64,000 nucleotides of DNA from Magnolia sinica (GCF_029962835.1 NC_080586.1:68876001-68940000), one strand, 5' to 3'. Positions 38,145 through 50,592 are shown, numbered from the stretch's first letter. Notes: generated by a model from the sequence alone, not told the origin. Translations and numbers: made by a program.

Positions 38145-39525
38145 GTAAACTCAATGAGGCTAATTTTGATGTATTTATCATATCCATGCCATCCATTCCT
38201 TTTTTTTAAAGCTCATTTGAGGCCATTAGCCCAAAATCCAAGCATATACAAAGCTTAAGTGGACCTCACGGTAGGAAATAGTAAAGATAATGATGTCCAC
38301 CTTTGAAACCTTTGTAGGGTATATGGTGATGTTTATTTGTTATCCAAAGTTATTCATAATTAAGGACACATGTAATGTTTATTTGTTATCCAAAGTTATT
38401 CATAAGGATACATACATGGAAGAAAGGAAAACACAAATATCAGCTTGATTCAAATCCCTTGCGACCCAAAAAGTTTTCAACGATAGTTATTGAATTACTA
38501 ATGTCTCCTATAGTGTGGTCCGCTTGATCACTTTACATGCTTCCAATTTTAGCTCATGACCTAAAAAGAGATGAAAAAATGGATGAAAGGCGTGTATAAG
38601 ACACAGAGATCACAAGATCCAAATCTAAGGTGGAATCAGTAGTCATTAATCATTAAAAACTTCTTATGAGCCACAAAATTTTTGTATTAAGATATACTTG
38701 TGAGCTCCCTACATCCTGGTTCCTGTGACCTTATCAACAGGTAAGATGGAAAAGAAACATTCTAGTAGCCCTAAGAAAATTTTAATGGTGGGTATTCATT
38801 CAATCACCACTACTTCTTGTGGTGTGGCGCACCGAAGATTTGGATCTACTTTACTTTTGAGATTATGTCCTAAACTGAACTGTCAAAATGGATGGACGGC
38901 GTGGATGTAAGGCATATACATCACAGTGGGTTCCCTGTTAGGGATCCACCGATCTGGGTGGATCCGGGGATCCACGGAAGCCGCATCTGCGATCCACGCT
39001 GTCTATCTATTTTGCCAGCTTATTTCAGGGCAAACGCATAGGCAGATCCAAATCTCAGGTGGACCATACCATAGCTAACGGTGGTGATTGAACGGCCACG
39101 GTTAAACATTTCCTGAGGCACACTGTAATATTTATTTGCCATCCAACAATTGATAAGGTCAAACAGATCCAGATCAAAAGCCAAATATCAGCTTGGTTCT
39201 AATCTTTTGTGGGCCCCAAGAACCTTTTAACGGTGGGCGTTCAATCAGCACCGTTTCCTGTTTCGTGGTCCACTCGAGATTTAGATCTGCCTCATGTTTA
39301 GGATCATGCATTAAAATGAGTTGGCAAAATGGATGGACGGAATGGATAAAACACATACATCATGTATTCCAATAATTTTCTAAGAGTGGGCGCTTAATCC
39401 ATGCCTTTTCCCATGGTATGGTCCACTTGAACTTTGGATCTCCCTCAAAATTTGAGCTCATGCACTAAAATTAGGAGGTGAAAAGGATGAATGGAATGGA
39501 TATAACACATACGGTGGTGAGACTG
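38145..39525. repeat. Cluster of diverged foldback MITE halves
   Basis: Core phrases occur in both orientations: gtatttatcatatccatgccatcc (38170), gatggacggcgtggatg (38890), ccgatctgggtggatccggggatcc (38949) and ggatggacggaatggataaaacacatac (39330). Two mirror-image units can be guessed at about 38145-38620 and 38990-39365. Within the first, a 30-bp phrase (atgtttatttgttatccaaag...) is tandemly duplicated with 46-bp spacing (38329 and 38375). Element ends are not clear. Confidence 0.6.
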
Positions 39526-39529
39526 AGGC

Positions 39530-40322
39530 ACTAAAACATTTAAAGAGATTTATTCATCAATGCCATTTCTTTAATTAGTTGAAAATAATTTCCTACAATC
39601 TAAAAGCAGATATTACAAATGTGAAGTGGTGATTTGAACCATAAATGTTGAAAGATTATGGACAAATTCTATTTTGTGTGGACGGAATTTTTCCCCTTTT
39701 CTTCAGGCATGCCCCCAAAAACAAAGTGTTGAAATTTATTAAAAACCGTGGATGTGGGTCATACCAGTCATTACATGCTATCAGTCAATGAAATCGGCAG
39801 CTAGAAATAAAATAAGGAGTCGTACATAAATAAAATGAGTCGTACAATTATAAGACCTACCAACCTAGTGTTTCATTCTTGTGTACGTTTACTTAAGTCT
39901 ATCAGTTACACTTTAAGATACTGTGAATGCTCCTACGCAACCTTGCATCCTCTCTGGAATAAATGCGTCGCCTTGTTGGGTATGGTGTTGACTCGGAAAA
40001 ATAATCTATCGCCGCCTCCAAACCGTAGAGTTGAAGGTTAAGAAATTATGAAATTCATTGACACTAGTAACTCATATGCTTAGTTTAGGATTAAATATTT
40101 TAAAGGCTTTGGTGACGAAAAAGAAAAAGATCAGACACCATTTTCCATCCTCAGAGGGTGTGATATCCATTTTACAGTATTTTGAATTTTTTTTTTCAGA
40201 GATCTATGGGCTTTTTAAAAAGGGCAACATCTATGGTTCAAGTGGATAAATGTTGGAGTAAAAAAAGATGAAGAAAGTGAATGAGAAAATAGAAGTAAGA
40301 TATTATGTGTGGAATGTTGATG
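39530..40322. other. Intergenic stretch left of the copia element
   Basis: No gene or element end is recognised; the sequence is AT-rich. The last five bases before the copia LTR (tgaac, 40323-40327) are one copy of its target duplication. Confidence 0.6.
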
Positions 40323-40327
40323 TGAAC

Positions 40328-40924
40328 TTTTGGAGATTTGGGCCGTGGTATTACACAAATCTAGATCTAGGATAGCAATCCAATGGCTTTAAGCAAACAA
40401 GAGAACACACAGATTTAATGTGAAAAACCTTTGCGGGAAAAAAACCACAGCACAAAGTGATGGATCTTCACTATGAAAGCATCAATTACAAAGAGAGGGG
40501 ACTTACCCGATTCGAACACCTTCGAATCTCACCCTTGCTATATCCTTTAGAAACCCTAAAACCCTTTTAGAAACCCTTAGAAAACATTCAGAAAGCCTTA
40601 GAATACTTTAGAATAGCCGTAGGGACCCCTATTTATAGTTTAAACAACTTCTCTTTCGCACCATTACAAAACCACCTCAAATTTACGTAGTCTGCACCAA
40701 ATTCGCGCAAGAATCTGCGTAACCTTGTCTAGTCGAGCTGATGCCTTGATTGGTCGAGGGACCCCCTCAACTGGTCGAGCCATCCCCTCGACCGGTCGAG
40801 TGCCTTGGACATCCAAATAAGTAGCAGGTTAGACTTTGAGTCGAGTGGACTATTGACTAGTCGAGCCAGCCTTTCGACTGGTTGAGCAGCCCTAAACATT
40901 AAAGATTTTAAAAGTCTAACAACA
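40328..40924 (-). repeat. 3' LTR of the copia element
   Basis: It is TGTTG...CAACA-bounded when read on the minus strand, although the terminal bases at the 40328 edge are mutated (ttttggagatttggg versus tgttggggatttggg). Its first third on the minus strand contains repeated cgaccggtcgag-type palindromes (40730-40885). Confidence 0.88.
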
Positions 40925-40999
40925 ATCTCTACAAAGTCTTCAATCTTCAATTGTATATCTTGTTGCCCTCTTCTCTTATCTCTGCATCATAGCTTCCTG

Positions 41000-42760
41000 T
41001 GCATACTCCATCTTTCTTTTCCACCATCGCCAAGCTCAGAAAAGTTGCACAGAACTTGAACTTCTCTGCACAAACGATCTAGGTGAGTATGTCTGCCGGA
41101 TCAAAATTTATATGCCTAACTACCTTTGCTCCTGTCTTCTCATAAAGAAAGACGTAGTTTGCTTACCATCTCACCGCTACCTAATGTTGCTTGTCAGGGT
41201 ACTTGCTAATAGCCTGTGAAATAGCCAGTCTAATTTAGACCATAACATACACTGCTAACCACATTCGAATAAGGCTCATGAGATATCCTGCTTTTCCTCA
41301 TTTGTTTTGGGACATGCCCTGAGAAAAACTTGAGGAGAGGCGCGTAGGGAACGCTCTTCGGCTTTACATGGTTTATCACCTCTTTGATCAATACCTACCC
41401 AAGGTATTCTGCTTAAGATAACCAAAGCCTACTCTTCTTCCAATTTCAATGCCGAGAACCATCTTTGCGGTCCTCGATCCTTCATCCTGAATGTTCCACT
41501 TAACCGAGTCTTCAGTACATTGATTTCAGACATGTCATAATTGACAATCTACATGTCATCAATTCTTGACTCACCATGAATGAATCAAACCACTTGCCTA
41601 GGCGGCAGGTCGTATCACGACCTCCTGCAAAGTCTTTTCTTAACCTCTTTAAATTTTGAACCGCTCTGGTTGCTTCATGTAGATCTGCTCTTCCAATTTC
41701 CCTTGCAGAAGTGCAAACTCCACACCCATCCTTCTAGCTTAATATCACATTGGCCAACCAATGCCAATCACGGATCTAATAGACGCCCGCTATACCGTTG
41801 GCGCGAATATCTGTAAGAAGTCGATACCTTCTCTCTGAGCATAACACATTGCCACTAACCTCGCTCTGTATATATGTTGTATCCTCCTGAAGATCCACCT
41901 GCATCCAACTGCTCTCCGGTCCACTGGAAGCTCCACCCGCTCCCATGTGTTGGTCTGGTACAACGAGTCCATCATATCGCCCATAGTCACCTTCCACTTC
42001 TCAGCACCAAGCTCACCTAGAGCCATCAGAATAGAAGACGGATCCTCCTGCGATATTGGAGTAGTTCATGTACCTCCCCGATATCCTACGATCATGCCGT
42101 GTGATTTTACTCACAGGTAGTTGCTCCACCTGCTTTGTATCCCTGTACGCCCGTCTCAGCCTTCCTACCCTACCCACTCATGTGGTCATGCTCAACATGC
42201 CACACACGTGTAGAGGTGGAATCTGCTATAGCAACTGCAGCTCCAACTTTTGAAGTCCTCCCGATTAACCTGTACATGTTATCGAGTTGTTGCGCGTTCA
42301 TGATTACTCGTGCCCTCTTAGATACCTTAAGAGCACCATCAATACATGTGTACTTGCAACCTTTTACCTCAAGCACATTAAGAGAAATCAGATTTTACTT
42401 CAAATCAGGAATGTGCCTGACATCAGTCAAGGTATGCTCCACCCCATCAAACATCTTGATACACACCGTACTAACAGCCACAATATTATAGGCACGTCCA
42501 TTGCCCATAAATACCTGTCCACCATCGCACTCCCTGTAACTGGTGAACCAACTCCGATGAGAAGTTATGTGAAGAGATGGCCCTATGTCTAGAATCCACT
42601 CGTCCTTACGATCATCGTATGACCGCCTGATCGTAGAAGTAGACAAAACATCACCATCACATCTTCTCGATCCATCTGACGTGACAACATTGACTTTCCT
42701 ATATAAAGCCTCAAAATTTTCCTTCTTTGATTTAGGATTTGTACAATTCTTCTTCACATG
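41000..42760 (-). pseudogene. Degraded copia pol (protease to RNase H)
   Basis: Reading from 42757 on the minus strand: after the zinc knuckle comes a protease-like WILDIGPSLHIT (the catalytic DSG/DTG is altered to DIG). A pre-integrase segment follows at about 42376-42170 (LDNMYRLIG). The reverse transcriptase N-terminus appears at about 41990-41800 with AVGCRWIF and ARLVA...YAQREGID in shifting frames. Remnants of later RT and RNase H follow, such as NVLKTRLSGTFRMKD near 41500. The integrase core is largely missing, so there is a sizeable internal deletion as well as stops and frame shifts. Confidence 0.82.
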
Positions 42761-43510
42761 TTATTCCTTTTCACAGTTCCAGCACTTTACCTTTCCCTTG
42801 CCCTTGCCATTGGATTTGGATCTAGAACCTGAAGAATCTGTACCTTGTTCAGAATTCCTATCCCTTGTAACCAGTGCATCAGAAGATATCCCCATGTCGA
42901 CGTTAAACTTTCTCATAGCCTTTCCTTGAAGTGCTGCGATAACAGTGTTGACACTCAGGGTTTTATTCGTGGAGCACATTGTGTCCTTGAATGACTCATA
43001 AGACGCCGGAAGAGAATTTAGCAACATACATGCTTGTTCTTCATCTTTCATCACTTCCTCCATATCCAGAAATCTGCAAACTAATTTATTAAAGTTACTG
43101 ATGTGAGCCTCCAGATCTCCACCCTCTGCCATCTTGAAATTATACCACTGTTGCTTCAAGTGCAGGCGATTTTCAGAGGAATTTTTCGCATAAATATCCT
43201 TTAACTTCACCGATAATTTCGTCGCAGTTTTCTCCCTCATGACATTGTATAGAACCTCATCCGTGAGACATAAACGGATCGATGATAAAGCCTTCTTATC
43301 AAGAGTATTCCATTCATCATCAGTCATAGTAGACTTTCGTTCCTCAAGAGCACCATCTTCGCCTTGCTTGATTAAGGAATTCATCATCTTGATCTTCCAT
43401 AACTCAAAATTATTTTTACCTGAGTACTTCTCAATATCATACCTGGTGCTTACCATTATTACTAATCCCTCAGATTCAGATCTGTGTCCTAATGATTGCT
43501 GTGATACCAC
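42761..43510 (-). CDS. copia Gag, open for 249 codons
   Basis: This is the capsid-like protein of the copia element; in such elements Gag forms the particle that packages the RNA. The likely true start is the second methionine (MVSTRYDIEKYSG, about 43453), because the first 19 residues lie next to the primer-binding site. Typical UBN2-type Gag features are ELWKIKMMNSLIKQG, DEWNTLDKKALSSIRLCL and LLNSLPASYESFKDTM. The C-terminal basic region (GKGKGKVKCWNCEKE) enters a CCHC zinc knuckle. A stop codon replaces the glycine before the histidine; the remainder of the knuckle and the protease follow in the same frame. The protein is therefore truncated at its nucleic-acid-binding end. Confidence 0.85.
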   Translation of the reverse strand: MVSQQSLGHRSESEGLVIMVSTRYDIEKYSGKNNFELWKIKMMNSLIKQGEDGALEERKSTMTDDEWNTLDKKALSSIRLCLTDEVLYNVMREKTATKLSVKLKDIYAKNSSENRLHLKQQWYNFKMAEGGDLEAHISNFNKLVCRFLDMEEVMKDEEQACMLLNSLPASYESFKDTMCSTNKTLSVNTVIAALQGKAMRKFNVDMGISSDALVTRDRNSEQGTDSSGSRSKSNGKGKGKVKCWNCEKE

Positions 43511-43511
43511 T

Positions 43512-44082
43512 TGTTGGGGATTTGGGCTGCGGAATCACACAGATCTAAATCTAGGATAGCAATCCAATGGCTCCAAGCAAACAAGAGAACACACAGATTT
43601 AACGTGGAAAACCATTGCAGGAAAAAACATGGCACGAAGCAACAAATCTTTACTATGAAAACAACAATTACAAAGAGAGAGGACTTACCCGATTCGAACA
43701 ACCCGAATCTCACCCTTGCTACACCCTTTAGAAACTCTAAAACCTTTTTAGGAACCCGTAGAAAACTTTTAAAAAACTTTAGAATACTTTAGAACAGCCT
43801 TAGGGACCCGTATTTATAGTTTAGGCAACTTCCATTTCGCATTCTTGCGAAACCACCTCAAATTTACGCAGTCCGCACCAAATCTGCCCAAGAATCTGTG
43901 TAACCTTAATTAGTCGAGTCAAGGCCTCGACCGGTCGAGTGCCCCAGACACCCAAATAAGTAGCACCCTAGACTTTGAGTCGAGTGGTGCTCGACCGGTC
44001 GAGCGGACCCTCGACCAGTCGAGCCAGCCTCTCGATTGGTCGAGCAGCCCCAAACATTGAAGACTTTAAAAGTCTGACAACA
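43512..44082 (-). repeat. 5' LTR of the copia element
   Basis: It is bounded by tgttgggga (43512) and gacaaca (44082) and abuts the primer-binding site at its 43512 edge. The outer part (43909-44046) has the same cgaccggtcgag clusters as the 3' LTR. These lie upstream of the presumed promoter, where a transcriptional element would be expected. Confidence 0.9.
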
Positions 44083-44087
44083 TGAAC

Positions 44088-44680
44088 TTGTGAAAATGTT
44101 AGAACAAAAAAGAGGAGAAAAACTAGACACTCTTTTAAGAAATGAGATGGTCGAGTGTTCCTAATTCTAACCCTACCTTATAAAAGAACAAAACTTTATT
44201 GTAGCTAGTAGCCTTCCGATGTGGCAGAAATTTTTTAGCTGAGCCTCTCCGAACGTATCCCTCGCTTGAGCATACTTCTCTCTTGAGCTCGCTTCTCATA
44301 CTCTCTAAGCATAATGAAGCTTAGAAAACCATGTGAAATGAAAGAAATGAGCTACATTTTTATATACTAGATTGACGGGAAATCGAATTCCCACTAGTGA
44401 TGATTTGGCCAAATTTTGCTGTTTTTAGGCCATTTGGGTGATAAGAGTTGCGTTGGACCTTCTGGATTAGTGAATACTTTTTCATGATTTTTGAGGATTT
44501 TTTTGCCACCTCAGCTGCCACGGGGCCACCTAATGATTTCAGGTGGTGCCACATTACCAGCGAGAATTAGATTCCCAGCTAGCCCATTTGGACCGTTGGT
44601 CAGATGTGGGAGGTCTTGAGGATTTTCTCAATATAATTTGTTCAGTTTTGCAATACTTCTCTAAGCCAATTGGCTTAGAT
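44088..44680. other. Intergenic stretch
   Basis: No gene or element is recognised between the copia element and the following hAT-like fragment. Confidence 0.6.
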
Positions 44681-45129
44681 TAGAACTGTACACGAACCAA
44701 GTTAGCTCGGTTAACTCGCTCGACTCGACTCGAAAAAGCTCGATTCGACTTGGTTTGGAACTAAGTTCAAGCCGAGTCAAGCTGAATTTTGGAGTCGAAA
44801 AAATTTCAAGCTGAGTTCGAGCTTGTCTGAGCTAGAATCGACTCGGAACAAACCTTAACTCAAATCGAACTCAGATCAAATCAGTTCGATGACTTGGTTA
44901 TTTTGATATTGAAGTTGCTCATCAAGTGTTTGATGAAATATCTCAACAAAGTATTGTTTCGGGTACATAGGGCTATACACAAACCGGGCTAGCTCGGTTA
45001 ACTCGCTTGACTCGGCCCGACCCGGAAATGAGTTCGGGCCGAGTTCAAACTTGTCCCAGTTTGGCCCGACTCGGTCCGAAACCCGACTCGACTTGGTCCA
45101 ACTTGGGCCGACCTAGCCTGACTCGGCCG

Positions 45130-45167
<38 letters not shown>

Positions 45168-45590
45168 TAAATGTTTATTCTAATCATTTAAGACAGAGAA
45201 GTGAGAACGCCGTCCATCCCTTTGTAAATGGAGTGGGCCGGAAATTGGTCCGAAACTCGCTTGATTGCTTACTGGGCTGAATTCAGGCTGGACATGTTGG
45301 CCCGGTGACCGAGCTGTGCCGGGTTTGGGCTGGGTGTGGCTGGTGACCGGGCTGGGCCGGGTTGAGCCCAGTTCGACTTGGATCGACTCGTGTACACCCC
45401 TATGGGTACATACATTCTCCGTGGGATCAATTGGTAGCAAAGAAGGTATGGATATGAAACAAATCACTATAAAAAAGAACTTTACATGATAAAATTACCT
45501 CTATATCTTGATTTTGATACTGCCTACCAAGTGTTTGATGAAATACCTGTAAACTGCTATTGTTGTTTTGCATGATGTGAGAAATTGAAT
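44681..45590. mobile_element. Truncated hAT-like MITE with nested copy
   Basis: The left end tagaactgtacacgaacc, with ttagctcggttaactcgctc, matches the hAT-like family of 45765-46378 in reverse orientation. The middle phrase caagtgtttgatgaaata appears twice, before and after the nested insert. A terminal gtgtacaccc arm of its own is missing on the right, so the outer copy is truncated. Confidence 0.65.
44968..45402. mobile_element. hAT-like MITE nested in the truncated copy
   Basis: The ends TAGGGCTATACACAAACC and (inverted) ACTCGTGTACACCCCTA bound a 435-bp element. Flanking 8-mers cgggtaca (44960-44967) and tgggtaca (45403-45410) match 7 of 8. The body is rich in gactcggcc words, more GC-rich than its host, and contains a (TA)n tract at about 45131-45165. 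Confidence 0.85.
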
Positions 45591-45764
45591 GTACAAGGTC
45601 ATCTATTGGCTGAGCTGACCCATGAGAACATGATCAACCATCTAACTGACAATGATCCACTTTAGAGGTTGCGATCGCAAAGCGCGCAGTACGCCTCTAC
45701 AATCTCACAGCTACATTTCCCATGCCCTCACTGGCACAATAGTGCGTGCATGTGGAGTGGAGAG

Positions 45765-46378
45765 TAGGGGTGTACATTGAGTCGAACTGAGTCGAGATGG
45801 CCTCAGCTCAACTCGGCTCCACCACTAGCTAACCTCAGCTCAAGCTCGGCTCGGCTTGGTCCTCCAGCCTGACTAGCCAGCACGGCTCGGTTCGGTAGCA
45901 GCTCAGGCCAGTTTGAGCCAAGTTCGAGCCAAGATTGAGCCAAGTTTGCCTGTGCAGTATTTTCACAAACACCTAAATTGTACCTTCAAAATCTCACTGT
46001 ATTGAAGATAGCAGCAATGTTTTACAGGTATTTTATCAAACACCTTCTAAGCAACATAAAAATCAAGAAAAAAAAGGATATTGGTTTCATATACATACCT
46101 TCCTTGCCACCAACCATACTTCGTTGAGTCATTTCATCAAACACTTGGTGAGCAACATCAATATCAAAGTAATCAAGTCACCAAACAGGTTCGATTCGAG
46201 TTCGATTCAAGCTGGGTTTGATCGAGTTGAATCAAGCTAGGGCCAGCTCGAACTCATTTTCAAGCTCAAAAAATCAGCTCGACTCGGCTTGAACTTAGCT
46301 TCGAACCAAGTCGAATTGAGTTTTTTCGAGTCGAGTTGAGTGAGCTAACTGAGCTAGCTCGGTTTGTGTACACCTCTA
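45765..46378. mobile_element. hAT-like MITE, complete
   Basis: The ends TAGGGGTGTACATTGAGTCG and (inverted) ...GTTTGTGTACACCTCTA bound 614 bp. Flanking 8-mers gtggagag (45757-45764) and gcggagag (46379-46386) match 7 of 8. It is the uninterrupted relative of the element split by the solo LTR at 27169-30749. The open frames within it are not supported as genes. Confidence 0.88.
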
Positions 46379-46386
46379 GCGGAGAG

Positions 46387-47682
46387 CACCAAAACATGTC
46401 CCTAAGCTCTCCCTCTTCTCTTTCCAAGTAAACCATCCTTAAAACCATTTATAAACCCAAGAAATTTTTTATCTCTAAGCGACATGGGACAAACGAAAAA
46501 CATATATTTTCATAAAATTTCAAAATGAATTTAGAGGGATAATGAAGATATTTGAAATTTTTTATTTTAAAAAATGTTTTTATTGATTTTAACCAAAATG
46601 AATTCTCAACACATCAGGTACACCAGCTACCGCACACAGAGAACATATAACAGAAATCAATGTAGTAGGGTGATTAAGTGAACCACAGAGGTAATTGAAT
46701 TTGGATCGGACCATTCAACTTTTTTTCCCCCTTTCTCATGACCATTTTCTTAGAGTTATATAATACTTAGGATTATAAACGTGCCATATATTAACTTAAA
46801 TAAAACTGAATATGTTTGTGCATATCACTGTTTCGAAGCCACACTCAGATCAGATTGGTTGAACAATCCTAGCCTCTAATTTGAGGACACTTGTTTGTGA
46901 AAATAGGACCGTTGGATATTTTTCATATAGTTGTCCGATAATTGTCCACCAATCTGATAGTTGGTAATCAAATAACCTTAATTTTTAGTTCATGATACAT
47001 CTACACATAATATTATAATTTGGATGGTTCAATTTGATTACTTGTATGTCAGGTACACAAATTTAAGTTCAATTTGATTACTCGTATGTCAGGTGTGCAA
47101 CTTTTAAGTGCTTACATATCATCCATCACACTCTGCCATTGTATCTAAAATTTTCTCTTTTCTTATGCAAATTTAAACATTATTTTTTGGTCTATGGCAG
47201 ATTTATTGTGTAACCTACCCGATAAATGGTTCAAATCTCTCTGACACATGTTCCACCCCTCACATGAGGGTCCTCGTAAGGAAGAAGTCTAATATTTATT
47301 AAATAGAGAGCCTTGTTTTTTCAAGAATGCATTTTTTTTTTCTCTTTCTAATATTTAGTCTAAAGAAATGATTTAGAGGTCTAAAGCTTGGTTTTAAGAT
47401 TTGAACGAGATAGCAGACTCAAAGTTGAGTGGAATGAATTATGGGTCGTCAAGTCTTTTAACCATGTTCTCAAAGCTTCTCAAGGTTATAGTGCTCCTGA
47501 ACACTTGGATAGTGGGTTTGAATTTGTGGCTAAGTGGTAGATAGACTCTCTTAAACACTAACATCATGGGATCGAGTGCTTACGTGGTGTGGGTGTGTAT
47601 AAAAAAAAAAACGAAAAATACTTGAAAAGTGATCTAGATTAATTATGCTAAATTCATTAGGTTTTGCTAAGGGTGTTAGAGG
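46387..47682. other. Intergenic stretch with a 39-bp duplication
   Basis: No gene is recognised. At 47027-47100 the phrase gttcaatttgattactYgtatgtcaggt is tandemly duplicated. Confidence 0.6.
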
Positions 47683-48292
47683 TAGAGGTGGGCAGAATCT
47701 GACTCGATCCGACGAATTCGACTCGATCCGAATTGAAGGCTAGGATCGGGTTGGTTTGAGTAGGTCCACTCAGATTCTAACGTACATCGAGTCGAGTTTG
47801 GATCAGTGGCCAATCCGGACCGGTCTGATCCGATTCGGTCAGGTACTATATAATTAATATTTAATTTTTTATTTTTACTTTTTTACTACCCACCTCATCC
47901 AAACGAAATCCTCTTTCTCTACCTGAATGAGGTGCCGCACCCACCCATCTCTCTTCCTTTCTCTCCCTCTTTCTCTCTCGATTTTCCTCTCCTTCTTTCT
48001 CTCCTCCTTTCTCTCCTTCTTTCTCACATCTCCTCCTTTCTCTCCCCCTCTCCCGATCTTGATTTAGTCCAGTCCGAATCGACTGGACAGACTCAACTCG
48101 ATCCGACTTGATTCGGTTTTCTAGATCAAGTCGGACTCGATTCGAGTCAGGCTAGCAAGGATTCGGATTGGATCGAGTCAACCCTTCTGGACTCAGTCTC
48201 TGATCGGATCGAATTCGAGTTAGGTTCTTGAAAAATTGGATCAAGTCGAGTTGGACACAATCCAGTCCAACTCGACTCAATGCCCAACTCTA
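47683..48292. mobile_element. hAT-like MITE, gactcgatccg-rich
   Basis: The ends TAGAGGTGGGCAGAATCTG and (inverted) CTCAATGCCCAACTCTA bound about 610 bp filled with gactcgatccga words in both orientations and a CT-rich centre (47935-48060). Flanking 8-mers gttagagg and gtataagg agree at 5 of 8, so the duplication is uncertain. Confidence 0.65.
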
Positions 48293-49480
48293 GTATAAGG
48301 GGTAGGTGCTCCCACTAGAAGCCTGAGCACAAGCCATCATTGGCCCGATATGGGTGTACCAAAATGGGTGGTGTGGTTTGAGGATTTTTTTAGCCTGATT
48401 AATAAAAGTATTTTTAATAAAAACTCCTCATGAATCTAAGTTTTACTAAATAATGCCCGAGGATTTGAAATCAACAGAGGTGCTTTTATTTTTTTATTTT
48501 TAAAAGAAAATTGCTAAAAAAATGCCCTATAATCTAATTATTTTCTTTATACATAGCGAAAAAGTTGAGACTCAAGGAACCCATGTGATATGTTTATAAC
48601 ATCCAACCCATCTAATACATGCACCCCACCATTGTGATAGCAAGTACAAAACATTAGTAAATCATCTAATGGGCCACACTTCAGTTGAAAAAAATTTGAA
48701 TGGTATATATTATTTATTATAAATTAGCCTACCTTATGATTGAATCCACCGTATTTTTGGCTTATCTAATAAATATGTTGGTGTGCATTAGATGTGAGAG
48801 GCACACCCGTGGGCCCCCCAATTCTCAATTCTCTACTTTTCTTGCAAAGAACAAATAAAGGCAGTGATGAAATTTCTCCTTTGGAAAAGTAGATTGCCCA
48901 AACCCAATTATGTATAAGTAAACAAATAATAAATAATATTAGATATAAGTAAATAAATAATAAATAATAAGATGTTTTTAACCGTCCAAAAAATGTTCAC
49001 CAGTCTGATAAATAGATAATCAAACAAACTTTTAGCTTTTGATTCATTCTGCATCTAATCACATGGATGTATGGTTAGGATCCTCCTGATGGAAGTGATG
49101 ATTTTGACTGTAAATTTCATAATCTGTTGATTGGATGGTCAGAACCGTCCAATTAGTACCAGTCTACTATGAAAAACAAAAATGTTGACTGTAGAGATGA
49201 GATTGCCGGCCATTGACTATTTCCACATGAACGGTCCACATCACATTTTCATGGTTTTATTTTGTGGAAGTTTGAAATCGTGGACCTACAAATTAATGGG
49301 CGAGAGAGGTCTCACTGTGATGTAGGGCCCACCTTGTAGTCAATCGTCAAGGGTATGGTTGCAAAATCTTTTGATAAGTAAGGGCATTTTCGGAATGATC
49401 TCCACACACTCGCATTTCCGTAACTTGTTTCAACACGATCGGCCCCACTAGCTTCCTTTTCCTCTCGTGCAAACGGAAGA
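48293..49480. other. Intergenic stretch
   Basis: It is AT-rich, with an aaataaataat microsatellite at about 48913-48970. No gene is recognised. Confidence 0.6.
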
Positions 49481-49481
49481 C

Positions 49482-50010
49482 AAGAATCCCCTACAACACC
49501 CGTTGTAGGAAGAGCGTGTAACACCCGACCTCTGTAGGCCCACACCTGTAATGTATGTACGACATCTACTCCGTCCATTAGTAGCAAAACCTCTTTTTAT
49601 TGCTGATCCCATCAAGCAGCTCGATCCAATAGTCAGGTGGGCCACACCACAGGGAAATGTATGGATGGAGGCCCACCATAGAAACCTTCCTGGGGCCACC
49701 GTGTTGTTTATATGCCATCCAATCCGTTCATCAGGTGGTATAACCAGTATGGAGATAAACCCCAAAAATCAGCTTGATTCGAAACTGAGGTGGGCTTCAC
49801 CGATTGAATTTAGTGATGATTCTTATTCACGTGGTGTATGGCCCAACTGAGATCCGAATCAATCGGATTTCGGAATGTACGGTGGAAATGAGGTCTCTCA
49901 ACAAATGGATGGGATAGATGTAAAAAATAAAAATAAAATCATGGTGGGACCCATAGAGTTCGGATGTTGCACGCCCTTTCTACAACAGGTCCGGTAGAGG
50001 ATTCCTGTCC
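49482..50010. mobile_element. Foldback MITE, agaatcccctacaacacc family
   Basis: The left arm aagaatcccctacaacaccc mirrors the right arm ggtccggtagaggattcctg. Inside, gttgtaggaagagcgtgtaacacccgac mirrors gttcggatgttgcacgccctttctacaac, and tctactccgtccat mirrors atggatgggatagatg. The core is shared with the other foldback elements. I could not define the target duplication. Confidence 0.75.
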
Positions 50011-50592
50011 TACAAACAGCGATTGTATGGGAATATTTACATGTATGGATGCACGTTTGAATCCTGTCTCTTGCCTGAATTCTCGGCCCACGTAAAACTA
50101 CCAAACCCTGCTTTGGAATTTCTTCCCATCCACTTCATTCCAAATCCACACTACGGAAAAAGATTAGTTCAAGACTACTGTGATAGTGATCACCACTTCT
50201 TTTAGTGGTGGTGATTCATCCACGGTATCATCTGCACCGTCCAAATTGTGGGGGATCAGTTATTGATTGGAGCTTGCCTGAGAACGAGTCGGATCGAATG
50301 ATCCTAGCCAATCAGTTAGTTGGAGATTAGAATGGACTGTTGAAGAGTAGAGTGGTCAGTAGTCCATATTTACCATTCGAAATTGGATGGTTGAAATTGT
50401 TTTATCAGGTGGAGGGTCCATATAAAACGGGGCGGTGATTTGGATGGTAGGGATTTCTGATTATGGGGGGCAACAACCGTCGATGATATCCATCACCACC
50501 ATTTTAAAAATAGTGATGAACGCACAAATTTTTGGATCTTACAAATGGGCCCACTTTAAAGCGATAGAACCTACTACTGGTAGAGGGACCTT

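Larger units (their letters stand above)
40328..44082 (-). mobile_element. Defective copia LTR retrotransposon with both LTRs
   Basis: Two LTRs in the same orientation (40328-40924 and 43512-44082) bound a 2.6-kb interior. TGAAC flanks the element on both sides (40323-40327 and 44083-44087), a perfect 5-bp target duplication. On the minus strand the 5' LTR ends CCCCAACA and is followed by a primer-binding site of the tGGTATCA type at about 43511-43500. A purine-biased tract (gtagagat) precedes the 3' LTR. The interior is shorter than a complete copia element and has many stops, so the copy is inactive. The LTRs differ visibly, so insertion is not very recent. Confidence 0.92.
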
